Shown in pieces: positions 56,249 through 64,000 of a DNA stretch of 64,000 nucleotides. Numbering within the stretch: position 1 is the first letter of the stretch; each line of letters begins with the position of its first letter. Origin of the DNA: Streptomyces venezuelae (GTDB taxonomy: Bacteria; Actinomycetota; Actinomycetes; Streptomycetales; Streptomycetaceae); contig NZ_CP029194.1 of NCBI RefSeq assembly GCF_008642375.1, positions 4,712,001-4,776,000 of the forward strand, read 5' to 3'. The notes beneath the pieces are model-generated. The model was given only the letters and a program-made list of their open reading frames with translations, made no database searches and was not told the origin of the DNA. The position numbers and the translations under genes were made by a program.

Positions 56249-57094
56249 TCAGGGGCCGGCCGTGTTCTCCGTCAGGGGCCGCACCGTGAGGCGGCCGAGG
56301 TGGCCTTCGTCCGCGAGGACGTCCACCGAGGTGATCCGGCCGTCCAGCACGGTGAAGGCGAAGACGGTGTCCGGCCGCCCGTCGCGGGTCAGGACCAGGC
56401 CCGCCGCCCCGTCCACCAGCGCCTGACGGGCCTCCCGGAACCGGCCGGCGAGGGCCAGGGCCACCGCCCCCGCCCCGTGCGCGGTCCGCATCCCGGCCCG
56501 TACGGCGGTGGGGTCGGCCCGCAGCGCCACGTCCGGGTCGAGGAGCGCGAGCAGCGCCTCGGAGTCCCCGCCCCGCGAGGCCGCGAGGAACGCGGCGACG
56601 GTCTCCCGCTGGCGCGCCGGGTCGGGTTCCGGCATCTCCTCCGTGCCCCGCACCCGGTGCCGGGCCCGGGCGGCCAGCTGCCGGGCGGCGGCCGGGGTGC
56701 GGTCCAGGACCGGGGCGACCTCCTCGTGCGGCACGTCGAACAGGTCGTGGAGGACGAAGGCGATCCGCTCGGGCGGGGTGAGCGTGTCCAGGGCCGTCAG
56801 GAGGGCGGGGTCCGGCGGGCCGGCCGGACCGGCGCCAGGACCGGGCCGGACCGCCGGGGTGTCCCACGGGTCCCAGGGATCCCAGCGGGCCGTCCGGTGC
56901 GTCTCGCGGGCCCGGAGCCGCGCCAGGCAGATCCGGGCCAGCGTGTCGAGCGGCCGTTCGCCGGCTGTGGGGCGGCGCGCCGCCTCCCGTAGCGCCTCTT
57001 CCACCGCCTCCCCGGCCTCGTCGGGCGTGCCGAGCATCCGGTACGCCACGGCCTCCAGGCGGGAGCGGCCGGCGAGGACGTCGTCGTCATCCAC
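56249..57094 (-). CDS. ECF sigma factor with SnoaL-like C-terminus (ECF41-like)
   Basis: Protein of 281 residues. The sigma-2 part is short (LEAVAYRMLGTPDEAGEAVEE), sigma-4 is LTPPERIAFVLHDLFDVPHEEVAPVLDRT, and residues 165-275 are a SnoaL-like fold (VAAFLAASRGGDSEALLALL). In ECF41 factors this C-terminal domain replaces a separate anti-sigma factor. It converges on the split-barrel gene with an 18-bp gap. No carboxymuconolactone-type partner gene is seen nearby, unlike in many ECF41 loci. Confidence 0.85.
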   Translation of the reverse strand: MDDDDVLAGRSRLEAVAYRMLGTPDEAGEAVEEALREAARRPTAGERPLDTLARICLARLRARETHRTARWDPWDPWDTPAVRPGPGAGPAGPPDPALLTALDTLTPPERIAFVLHDLFDVPHEEVAPVLDRTPAAARQLAARARHRVRGTEEMPEPDPARQRETVAAFLAASRGGDSEALLALLDPDVALRADPTAVRAGMRTAHGAGAVALALAGRFREARQALVDGAAGLVLTRDGRPDTVFAFTVLDGRITSVDVLADEGHLGRLTVRPLTENTAGP

Positions 57095-57124
57095 GGGTCG
57101 TGACCTCCGTGAGGGCGGGCGGCC

Positions 57125-57511
57125 TCAGTCGCCGTGGCCGGTGCCTCCGCTGCCGAAGCCTCCGCTGGAGATGCCGCCCCACTTGCGCTTCTCCTCGCTC
57201 GGCGGGTCCGGTGACGTCTCGGTGCCGCCGGACTTCTTGAGCTGGTATGGCATGAGGCGGTGCTCACCGTCGGTCTGCGGCATCTCCTCGGGCCTGCGGT
57301 ACTCGGACATCTCGCCGGGCAGTGCGTCGGTCTCCGGCCTGTGCGGCTGCTCCTCCGGCTTGGGTGTGTCGGACTCGCGGTCGCGTATCCGGTAACCGAG
57401 CCAGAAGGCGCCGATGAGTACGGCGACGAGAACGAGCCCGCCGATGACCTGTCCGAGGCCTGACTGCCAAACCCCAGCGGCCAGGACCTCTGCTGCGCTG
57501 AGAGTGTTCAT
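57125..57511 (-). CDS. small single-pass membrane protein (DUF6479-like)
   Basis: Protein of 128 residues. One membrane segment lies at about residues 20-42 (LGQVIGGLVLVAVLIGAFWLG without a cleavable signal). A charged Pro/Glu-rich tail follows (SDTPKPEEQPHRPET) and ends with a Gly-rich GGISSGGFGSGG. Family naming is from memory of similar Streptomyces proteins; function unknown. Its promoter region is shared with the divergent sigma factor gene. Confidence 0.75.
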   Translation of the reverse strand: MNTLSAAEVLAAGVWQSGLGQVIGGLVLVAVLIGAFWLGYRIRDRESDTPKPEEQPHRPETDALPGEMSEYRRPEEMPQTDGEHRLMPYQLKKSGGTETSPDPPSEEKRKWGGISSGGFGSGGTGHGD

Positions 57512-57654
57512 ACTCCAGGATTACCCGATTCCGCTTCTTCGGACCCGTCGGGCGGGGAACCCCTTCGAAGATTTCTGAAACATTCCCGCGCCCCCGTCGC
57601 GTCAATGAGGTGTACGGCGACCACGCCACGTGACCGCGAAGGGAAAGGAGGGGC

Positions 57655-58164
57655 ATGAGAAAGTCCCGCGCGGACGAGTTCCTGGAGTTCGCCTCCGCAC
57701 GCACGGGGCACCTGTTCCGGTCCGCATGCCTGCTGACCAGCGGCGACACCCACCTCGCCGAGGACCTCACACAGGAGACGCTCGGCCGGATGTACGCGAT
57801 GTGGGGCCGCATGGCACGGATCGGCAACCCCGCCGCGTACGCCCAGACCGTGCTCGTCCGCACGTTCCTCAGCCACCAGAGGCGCCGCTCCGCCACCGAG
57901 CGCCCCCTCGGCGAGCTCCCCGACCGCGCACCCGAGAACGGCGAGGACCCGGCACTCCGGATCGCGCTGCTCGACGCGCTGGCCGGACTCGCGCCCAAGG
58001 ACCGGGCGGTCGTGGTGCTGCGGTACTGGGAGGACCGCAGCATCGAGGAGACCGCCGACGCCCTGCACGTCAGCTCGGCGGCCGTCCGCACCCGCTCCGT
58101 ACGGGCACTGGCCAAGCTGCGGCAACGGCTCGGCGGCAGCATCGCCGAGTTCGCCGCCCGCTGA
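57655..58164 (+). CDS. SigE-family RNA polymerase sigma factor
   Basis: Protein of 169 residues. Region 2 is AEDLTQETLGRMYAMWGRM with NPAAYAQTVLVRTFLSHQRR, and region 4 is LAPKDRAVVVLRYWEDRSIEETADALHVS. AAAGGAGGGGC gives a very strong ribosome site. The membrane protein encoded next may act as its regulator; this is inferred from position. Such SigE70-type factors are abundant in streptomycetes. Confidence 0.9.
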   Translation: MRKSRADEFLEFASARTGHLFRSACLLTSGDTHLAEDLTQETLGRMYAMWGRMARIGNPAAYAQTVLVRTFLSHQRRRSATERPLGELPDRAPENGEDPALRIALLDALAGLAPKDRAVVVLRYWEDRSIEETADALHVSSAAVRTRSVRALAKLRQRLGGSIAEFAAR

Positions 58165-58231
58165 CCTGCACCCCGCAGGCCCCATCCACCAGACTTCTTT
58201 TCACCCACGGACCGGAGACGGTGATCTCGGC

Positions 58232-59551
58232 ATGCCTCTGAACGAAGGTTCCCAGCACGACGACGCCCCGCACGAGGGCTTCGAGGAAGAGCTCGGCGCG
58301 GTCCTGCGCAGCACGGGCGAAGGCTTCTCCACCGAGGGCCGGAGCGAGCTCGTCGCGGGCGGACTCACCCGCGGGCGGCGCCGCCTGGTGCGCCGCCGCC
58401 TCGCGGTGACCGGCGGCGCCCTCGCGCTCGCCGCCGTCGGCATCGGCGGCGTGTACGGCGGCTCGCTGCTCGGCACCGGCGGGCCGTCGAAGGCCGCCGG
58501 CGTGGGCGCGGCTCCCAAGCCGACCACCGCCGAGGCCACGGAGCCGAGCCTGGCGGACAAGCGACGCCAGGCGATGGAGCAGGCGCAGATCCCGGTCAAG
58601 GACATCGCGGCCGCCATCCAGGCCAACACCCCCGCCGGCCAGTGGCAGTTCGAGAACCTCGACGGCAAGGGCCAGTCGGCCCTCGGCGTCTACGACGACG
58701 GTGGCGGCAAGGCCGCCGTCTCCGTCGGCCTCTACCGCGCGGGCGGCGGCGCCGGCGAGGCCGGCGCGGGTCAGGTCGAGTGCCCGAGCAAGGTCCACGT
58801 CGACTTCGACAAGTGCACGACCGACCGGCTGCCGGGCGGCGACCGGCTGATGGTCATCCAGGGGTACGAGTACCCCGACCGGCGCGAGGACACCAAGAAC
58901 TGGCGCGCGGTCCTGCTCACCAAGGACGGCTTCCTGGTCGACGCGAGCGAGTGGAACGCCCCCGCCCAGAAGGGCGCCGCGGTCAGCCGCGAGAACCCGC
59001 CCTTCACCGCCGCCCAGATGAAGGCCCTCGTCACGGCGGACGACTGGCGCCCGGTGCTCGACCAGCTGCCCGAGCTCCCGAAGACGGACGTCGACACGGG
59101 GTCGGGGATGCCCGGGGAGGCCAGTGGCCCCGAGATCCAGTCCACCGTGCGCTCGCTGCTGCCCAAGGGCCTTCGTGTGACGGACAAGGGCGGGGATTAC
59201 GGCTACGGCTTCCTTGTCGTCGACGACGGCAAGGGCAAGAGCCTCTTCGAGATCAACGTCCAGCCGAACATGGGGGGCGCGGCCGGCGACCTCTTCGGCA
59301 GCGGCGAGGTCACCACCCTGCCCGACGGCCGCAAGGTGAAGGTCACCCAGGGGACCGCGGAGAAGGGCGGCTCCGGTGTCGTCTCGTGGGGCGTCGACAC
59401 CATGACCCCCGAGGGCTTCCGGGTCGTCGTCTCCAGCATGAACGCGGGTGGGCACCGTCAGGACGCCACGCGCCCCGAGCCCGCGCTGACGGTGGAGCAG
59501 CTGAAGACGATCGCGCTGAGCCCGAAGTGGCAGAAGACGTCCGCCAAGTAA
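58232..59551 (+). CDS. membrane-anchored protein, possible regulator of the upstream sigma factor
   Basis: Protein of 439 residues, not assigned. The cytoplasmic N-terminus (about 50 residues, FEEELGAVLRSTGEGFSTEG, then a basic RGRRRLVRRRL) is followed by one membrane helix near residues 52-75, and the rest is extracytoplasmic with a repeated domain (KMKALVTADDWRPVL-like and QLKTIALSPKWQ-like ends). A SigE-type factor followed by such a protein is a recurring pair in Streptomyces. It is convergent with the polymerase gene. Confidence 0.75.
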   Translation: MPLNEGSQHDDAPHEGFEEELGAVLRSTGEGFSTEGRSELVAGGLTRGRRRLVRRRLAVTGGALALAAVGIGGVYGGSLLGTGGPSKAAGVGAAPKPTTAEATEPSLADKRRQAMEQAQIPVKDIAAAIQANTPAGQWQFENLDGKGQSALGVYDDGGGKAAVSVGLYRAGGGAGEAGAGQVECPSKVHVDFDKCTTDRLPGGDRLMVIQGYEYPDRREDTKNWRAVLLTKDGFLVDASEWNAPAQKGAAVSRENPPFTAAQMKALVTADDWRPVLDQLPELPKTDVDTGSGMPGEASGPEIQSTVRSLLPKGLRVTDKGGDYGYGFLVVDDGKGKSLFEINVQPNMGGAAGDLFGSGEVTTLPDGRKVKVTQGTAEKGGSGVVSWGVDTMTPEGFRVVVSSMNAGGHRQDATRPEPALTVEQLKTIALSPKWQKTSAK

Positions 59552-59582
59552 CACCTGGACGAGCGGGGGAGTGAACGGGGGA

Positions 59583-59618
59583 GGGAGGGGTGGTGGGCGG
59601 CGGCCCGCCACCCCTCCC
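59583..59618. terminator. bidirectional hairpin between convergent genes
   Basis: GGGAGGGGTGGTGGGC (59583-59598) pairs with GCCCGCCACCCCTCCC (59603-59618) with one wobble. It lies between the sigma-linked membrane protein and the polymerase gene stops. Confidence 0.72.
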
Positions 59619-59624
59619 TCACGT

Positions 59625-61316
59625 CTACTTCGCGTCCGCGTACCGCTCCACCGTCGCCGTCGTGAACGGGAACCGCACCGGCGTCTCCCCGAACGCGATC
59701 CGCCCCGCCTCGTCCCCGGCCGCCCTGATCGCGGCCGTGACCGCCTCCGCCTCTTCCGCGGGGCAGTGCACGATCACCTCGTCGTGCTGGAAGAAGACCA
59801 GCTCCGCCCGCATCCCCCCGAGGGCGCGCCGCAGCGCCGCCAGCATCAGCAGCGCCCAGTCGGCGGCGCTTCCCTGCACGACGAAGTTACGGGTGAACCG
59901 GCCCCGCGCCCGGGCGTTACCGGAGGCGTACCCCGGGACGAACTCGCCCTCCGGCGCCGCCGGTTCGCCGCCCTCCTGCGGCAGCCCGGCCTCCTCGTCG
60001 TCGCCCGCGCCGACCGCCTTCGGGCTGGTCCTGCCGAGCCACGTCCGGACGAGACGCCCCTCCTCGCCCGCCTTCGCCGCGTCGTCCACATAGGCCACCG
60101 CGCGCGGGAAGCGGCGCCGCAGCGCCGCCAGGTTCTTCAGGCCGTCGCCGCTCGTCTGCCCGTAGATCGCGCCGAGCAGCGCGAGCTTGGCGTGGTCGCG
60201 GTCGCCGGAGAAGGCCCGGTCCGACAGGCGCGTGTACAGGTCGTCGGGGTGCCCCGCGACCTCCATCAGGCCCGGGTCCCGGGAGATCGCGGCGAGGACG
60301 CGCGGCTCCATCTGGTCGGCGTCCGCGACGACGAGCCGCCAGCCCTCGTCGGCGACGACGGCCCGCCGGATCACCTTCGGGATCTGCAGCGCCCCGCCAC
60401 CGTTGGTCGTCCAGCGTCCGCTGACCGTGCCGCCCGGCAGGTACTCCGGCCGGAAGCGGCCGTCCCGCACCCAGTCGGCCAGCCACGACCAGCCGTGCGC
60501 CGTCCAGATCCGGTACAGCTTCTTGTACGCGATCAGGGGCTCCACCGCCGGGTGGTCGACCTCCTCCAGCTCCCAGCGGCGGGTCGACTTCAGCCGGATG
60601 CCGGCCTGCTGGAAGGCCTTCACCACGTCGGCGGGCAGGTCCGGCCGGACCCGGCGCCCGAAGGCCGCGGACACCTCGTCCGCGAGCTCGGCGAGGCGGC
60701 GCGGCTCGCCCCCGCCCGCGTACCGCTCGCCGAGCAGCTCGTGCAGCAGGTCCCGGTGCACGTCCGCCCGCCACGGCAGTCCGGCCCGGTGCATCTCGGC
60801 GGCGACCAGCATTCCCGCCGACTCGGCGGCCGTGAGCAGCCGCATCCTGCCCGGGTGCTCGGCCCGGTCGTGGCGGCGCAGCTGCTCCGCGTAGACCGCG
60901 AGGAGGCCCTCGAAGGGCACGGAGACGACGGGCCGCGGCTCGAAGAGCGAGTCCTGCGAGCCGGGCTCGGCGCTGCGCTGCGGCGGGTCGGGCGGCACCG
61001 GAGCGTTCCGCAGGCGCGCCCAGGCCGCCGCCGCGGAACGGGGCTCGCCGAGTCGCCCCTCGTGCCCGAGGAGGAGCAGCTCGGCGTCCTCCACGTCGTA
61101 GCACCGCTCGACCCGCACCCCGGCGGCGAGCAGCCGGGGATACACCTCGGCGGTCGACCGCCAGACCCAGCGGGCCACCTCGGGGCGGGCGCGCACGGCG
61201 GCCGCCAGGTCCGGCTCGCGCCGCACCTCCCCGGCGGGCAGCCCGTCCTGGCCGAGGGGCACGAGCAGCGCCCCGTCCCCCTCGGCCTCGGCCGCCAGCG
61301 CCCACCTCTCGCTCAT
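59625..61316 (-). CDS. family A DNA polymerase (bifunctional 3'-5' exonuclease/DNA polymerase type)
   Basis: Short relative of DNA polymerase I, 563 residues, without a 5' nuclease domain. Motif A is VVADADQMEPRVLAAI, motif B lies in DHAKLALLGAIYGQTSG, and motif C is FFQHDEVIV. The N-terminal 200 residues correspond to the exonuclease domain, but the expected DxE motif is not visible (WALAAEAEGDGALLVPLG), so proofreading is doubtful. The ATG at 61316 is used; the longer open frame upstream overlaps the LuxR gene. Such second family A enzymes are common in actinobacteria and likely serve in repair. Confidence 0.9.
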   Translation of the reverse strand: MSERWALAAEAEGDGALLVPLGQDGLPAGEVRREPDLAAAVRARPEVARWVWRSTAEVYPRLLAAGVRVERCYDVEDAELLLLGHEGRLGEPRSAAAAWARLRNAPVPPDPPQRSAEPGSQDSLFEPRPVVSVPFEGLLAVYAEQLRRHDRAEHPGRMRLLTAAESAGMLVAAEMHRAGLPWRADVHRDLLHELLGERYAGGGEPRRLAELADEVSAAFGRRVRPDLPADVVKAFQQAGIRLKSTRRWELEEVDHPAVEPLIAYKKLYRIWTAHGWSWLADWVRDGRFRPEYLPGGTVSGRWTTNGGGALQIPKVIRRAVVADEGWRLVVADADQMEPRVLAAISRDPGLMEVAGHPDDLYTRLSDRAFSGDRDHAKLALLGAIYGQTSGDGLKNLAALRRRFPRAVAYVDDAAKAGEEGRLVRTWLGRTSPKAVGAGDDEEAGLPQEGGEPAAPEGEFVPGYASGNARARGRFTRNFVVQGSAADWALLMLAALRRALGGMRAELVFFQHDEVIVHCPAEEAEAVTAAIRAAGDEAGRIAFGETPVRFPFTTATVERYADAK

Positions 61317-61372
61317 GGGTGCGAGTCTGGCACCCGCCACTGACAGTGCCGGGTCACGACATCGACCGATCG

Positions 61373-62617
61373 CTACGCCGCCGCGTGGAAGAGCGCGGCG
61401 GCCTCGCCGCGCGAGTCGACGCCCAGTTTGTTCAGGATGTTCGCCACGTGGAACTTCACCGTCGACTCGCTGATGTGGAGCTCCTCCGCGATCCGCCGGT
61501 TCCGGTGGCCGAGCGCCAGGTGCCGCAGCACCTCCACCTCCCGCTCGCCGAGCCCGGTCAGCGGGTGCGCCGCCTCGACGGGCGTCTCCGGGGTCGCGAG
61601 CGGGACCACCGCCGTGATCGTCGTGCCCCAGCCCGGCACCGCCTCCATGTCGAGCCGCCCGCCGAGCACGTCGAGCCGGTCCCGGATGCTGCCCGCCCCC
61701 AGGTCGCAGGGGGCCAGGGCGCCCGCCCCGTCGTCCCGCACCGAGGCCCTCAGCTCGTGCTCGGTCAGCTGCCAGCCGACGTGGACCCGGCGCACGGAGT
61801 CCTGCTCCAGGACGATCAGGAGCAGGGCGCGGACGATGGCCCGCGCGCTGTGCGCCACGTCCGCGGCGAGCGAGCGGTCCGAGTCCGGCGCGCCCAGGTC
61901 GAGCCGGACCGCGGTGTGCCGCAGCATCGGGCGCAGCTCGCCGGCGAGCCGCTCGAAGGCGTCCCCCGCGGGCTCCTCCGCGAGCGCCCGGTCCCGCCGC
62001 TGTTCGGCCCGCATCTCGATCAGCGCCGTGGCGGCCAGGTCGGTCGCGGTCGCCCGGGCCGTCGTGTCGTCGAGGGCGCGGCTGCGCAGCACCCCGAGGA
62101 CCCCGGAGAGCGCGGCCGCGTGTGCGGTCGACAGCTCGGCGATGACCCGGGCCCGGGTGTCGGCGGCCGCGCGCGAACGGGCCAGGGCCCCCGGCATCGC
62201 CTCCGTGGCGAACCGGTCGAAGTGGCTGGTCACCAGGTTCCACAAGGCCTGCGCCACGGCCAGCTCGGCCGCTCCGGCCGGGGCGGCGCCGTCCTCCCGT
62301 ACGAGCACGAGGACCGCTCCGCGCCGGGTCGCGTCGCTCTTCACGGCGACGACCTCCCGCGCCCGGCCGCCGATCGTCGCGACGCCCTGCCAGGGCTCCC
62401 CGGGGACGCCCGCCAGGAGCAGCGGCGTCAGTTCGGCGGAGGTCAGCAGCTCCGTGCCGCCCAGGGCCTTGAAGGGGGAGTGGGCGCAGTGCGTGGAGAG
62501 TTCGGCGGCGTCCACGTGCGGGATCAGGGGGGCGAGGGCGGCCGAGACCTTGGGGAGGATCCCGCCGAGGGGCTGCCGGAGGATCTCGTACGCGGTGGTC
62601 AGGGTGAGCGCGTCCAT
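61373..62617 (-). CDS. LuxR-family regulator with HATPase-like domain
   Basis: Protein of 414 residues. The N-terminus (about 1-150) is a GAF-like sensor. A degenerate HisKA_3-like stretch reads RARVIAELSTAH, where the phosphoacceptor His position is Ser. A GHKL ATPase domain follows (HELRASVRDDGAGALAP, IRDRLDVLGGRLDMEA). The C-terminal LuxR HTH includes LTGLGEREVEVLRHLALGHRN and STVKFHVANILNKLG. It thus combines kinase-like and DNA-binding parts in one chain. ATG at 62617 is chosen because the upstream residues are unrelated Pro/Arg-rich shadow sequence. Confidence 0.85.
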   Translation of the reverse strand: MDALTLTTAYEILRQPLGGILPKVSAALAPLIPHVDAAELSTHCAHSPFKALGGTELLTSAELTPLLLAGVPGEPWQGVATIGGRAREVVAVKSDATRRGAVLVLVREDGAAPAGAAELAVAQALWNLVTSHFDRFATEAMPGALARSRAAADTRARVIAELSTAHAAALSGVLGVLRSRALDDTTARATATDLAATALIEMRAEQRRDRALAEEPAGDAFERLAGELRPMLRHTAVRLDLGAPDSDRSLAADVAHSARAIVRALLLIVLEQDSVRRVHVGWQLTEHELRASVRDDGAGALAPCDLGAGSIRDRLDVLGGRLDMEAVPGWGTTITAVVPLATPETPVEAAHPLTGLGEREVEVLRHLALGHRNRRIAEELHISESTVKFHVANILNKLGVDSRGEAAALFHAAA

Positions 62618-62781
62618 GCGGTTCAGCGTACGGCGGGAGGGGACAGGTCCGGCCGGTCTTTCGGACAGGTGGGACTGGCCGTTGGGAGGGCGGGGAGAGG
62701 AGGGGGCGGGGCGCAGGCTGGAGCACATCGAGGAACGCATCGAGCACCGCAGGGTGTGAACGGGCAGCGCTGGAGGCTGAG

Positions 62782-63711
62782 ATGGAAGCGATCGTGTACG
62801 AGGAGTTCGGCGGTCCCGAGGTGCTGCGCCACACGACGGGCGTCGCCGTACCGGAGCCCGGCCCCGGCGAGGTCCGGGTCAGGGTGGCGGCCGTGGGCGT
62901 CAACCCGGTGGACTGGAAGCGGCGTTACGGCTGGGTCGAGGAGTTCTACCCGACGACCTTCCCCGCCGTCCCGGGGCTGGAGTTCGCCGGCACCGTCGAC
63001 GCGCTCGGCGAGGACGTCACCGGTCTCGCCGTCGGCGACGAGGTCCTCGGCTGGACGAAGACCGGCGCCTACGCCGAGTACGCCATCGCCGGCATCATCG
63101 CGCCCAAGCCGGCCGGGCTCTCCTGGGAGGCCGCCGCGAGCCTGCCGGTGGCCGGGGAGACCGCCCGGCGGGTCCTGGACCTGATCGGCGTGCGGGAGGG
63201 CGAGACGCTCTTCCTGCACGGAGCGGCGGGCGTCGTCGGCTCGGTGGCCGTCCAGCTCGCCGTCGCTGCCGGGATCACGGTCGTCGGCAGCGCCTCCAAG
63301 TCCAACCACGCCTACCTGCGGGAGCTCGGCGCGATCCCGGTGGCGTACGGGGACGGTCTGGCCGAGCGGGTCAGGGCTGCCGCACCGGACGGCGTCCACG
63401 CGGTCTTCGACGCGGCCGGCCACGGCGTGCTGCCGGTCGCGATCGAGCTCCTGGGCGGGGAGGGGACCGCGGACAAGCGGCGGATCGCGACGATCGCGGC
63501 CACGGACGCGGCCGAGCACGGGATCGCCTTCTCGGGCGTCGTGGGCGACCCCGACGCCGTACGCGCCGCGCTCACGGCCCAGGCCCGGCAGGCGGTGGAG
63601 GGCACCCTCGCGGTCCGGATCGCCGACACGCTCCCCCTGAAGGAGGCGGCCCGCGCGCAGGAGCTGAGCGAATCGGGCCATGTCCGGGGGAAGTTGGTCC
63701 TGCTCCCGTAG
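62782..63711 (+). CDS. zinc-less quinone oxidoreductase-like NADP-dependent oxidoreductase (MDR family)
   Basis: Protein of 309 residues in the medium-chain dehydrogenase family. N-terminal GroES-like domain: MEAIVYEEFGGPEVL and VNPVDWKRRYGW. Nucleotide-binding Rossmann motif is GAAGVVGSVAVQLA near residue 153. Catalytic zinc ligands are absent, as in quinone reductases. AGGCTGAG precedes the ATG. It diverges from the LuxR regulator, which may control it. The substrate is unknown. Confidence 0.92.
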   Translation: MEAIVYEEFGGPEVLRHTTGVAVPEPGPGEVRVRVAAVGVNPVDWKRRYGWVEEFYPTTFPAVPGLEFAGTVDALGEDVTGLAVGDEVLGWTKTGAYAEYAIAGIIAPKPAGLSWEAAASLPVAGETARRVLDLIGVREGETLFLHGAAGVVGSVAVQLAVAAGITVVGSASKSNHAYLRELGAIPVAYGDGLAERVRAAAPDGVHAVFDAAGHGVLPVAIELLGGEGTADKRRIATIAATDAAEHGIAFSGVVGDPDAVRAALTAQARQAVEGTLAVRIADTLPLKEAARAQELSESGHVRGKLVLLP

Positions 63712-63793
63712 GTCCCGCGGCCGGGGGGAGGGTGAGAGGATCCCTCCCCAGTGAGGCCGGATACGGCGACCGCGGAAGTGGAAGGCGACGACG

Positions 63794-64000
63794 ATGTACG
63801 CGATGTCCCTGGGCGACGACGGCGCGGAGCTGCGGCCGCTCGAACCGTGGCAGGCCGACGAGTTCCTGGCGCACATGGACCGGGGACGGGAGTTCATCGG
63901 AGCCCGCAACGGCCTCCCCGACGTCGTGACCGACCTGGAGTCGAGCCGGGCCTTCCTCCGCCTGTACGCGGAGAAGGCGGCGGCCGACACGGGCCGCATC
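63794..64000 (+). CDS. GNAT N-acetyltransferase, N-terminal part (continues beyond window)
   Basis: The frame stays open to the last base (69 codons). The beginning (LRPLEPWQADEFLAHMDRG and DLESSRAFLRLYAEKAA) is typical of RimL-type GNAT proteins. The acetyl-CoA site lies beyond the window. ATG at 63794 is followed in frame by ATG at 63803, which is an alternative start. Confidence 0.75.
   Translation, partial: MYAMSLGDDGAELRPLEPWQADEFLAHMDRGREFIGARNGLPDVVTDLESSRAFLRLYAEKAAADTGRI

Overview
The window is high-GC actinobacterial DNA, almost certainly from a Streptomyces chromosome. The evidence is third-position G/C bias, GTG/TTG starts, many ATGA-type overlaps, a Lys/Ala-tailed topA, a membrane-transporter/thymidylate-kinase fusion, SARP and LuxR regulators and ECF sigma factors. 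Region 1 (1-13654) is core chromosome: 3' end of topA, transporter-dTMP kinase fusion, an antibiotic-type ABC exporter convergent with its two-component system, a small membrane protein, holB and a secreted Tap-like peptidase.

Region 2 (13687-40034) is an integrated mobile element of 26,256 bp in a tRNA-Thr(CGT) gene. A perfect 92-bp direct repeat (13687-13778 and 39943-40034) marks its ends, and the left copy completes the tRNA. Its backbone is tyrosine integrase, XRE regulator, excisionase-like protein, DUF3631 ATPase, DUF2637 membrane protein, MobC and relaxase. No FtsK/TraB translocase is visible, so it looks mobilizable rather than self-transmissible. It carries two cargos. One (about 21.8-29.4 kb) is nucleotide-themed: two Nudix genes facing an unusual NDP kinase, a 99-aa protein, a CYTH enzyme, an HD hydrolase, an unknown 464-aa protein, a methyltransferase and an anti-sigma-like ATPase. 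The other (29.6-39.6 kb, visibly less GC-rich) is a compact DUF499 ATPase / small protein / DUF1156 DNA methyltransferase / PLD-SNF2 helicase operon. It is a probable anti-phage system related to, but different from, BREX and DISARM.

Region 3 (40202-56230) is a small biosynthetic gene cluster of unusual make-up. A SARP-NB-ARC activator (with a DasR-like site upstream) and a LuxR-type regulator precede a tightly overlapping operon: flavin split-barrel protein, AurF/CmlI-type diiron oxygenase, tRNA-synthetase-like amino acid:carrier-protein ligase, AcpS-type transferase, acyl carrier protein, O-methyltransferase-like protein, ketosynthase III with altered active site, second carrier protein, and a Cys-less ketosynthase-like protein. 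A stand-alone condensation domain, a polysaccharide deacetylase with a transposase-like N-terminus, an MFS exporter, a Sfp-type transferase and a second split-barrel protein follow. The logic suggests that an amino acid is loaded on a free-standing carrier protein, oxidised while tethered, acyl-transferred, methylated and exported. The product cannot be deduced.

Region 4 (56249-64000) is ordinary chromosome: an ECF41-like sigma factor, a small membrane protein, a SigE-type sigma factor with a downstream membrane protein, a family A DNA polymerase, a LuxR regulator with a kinase-like ATPase domain, a quinone oxidoreductase-like protein and the start of a GNAT acetyltransferase.
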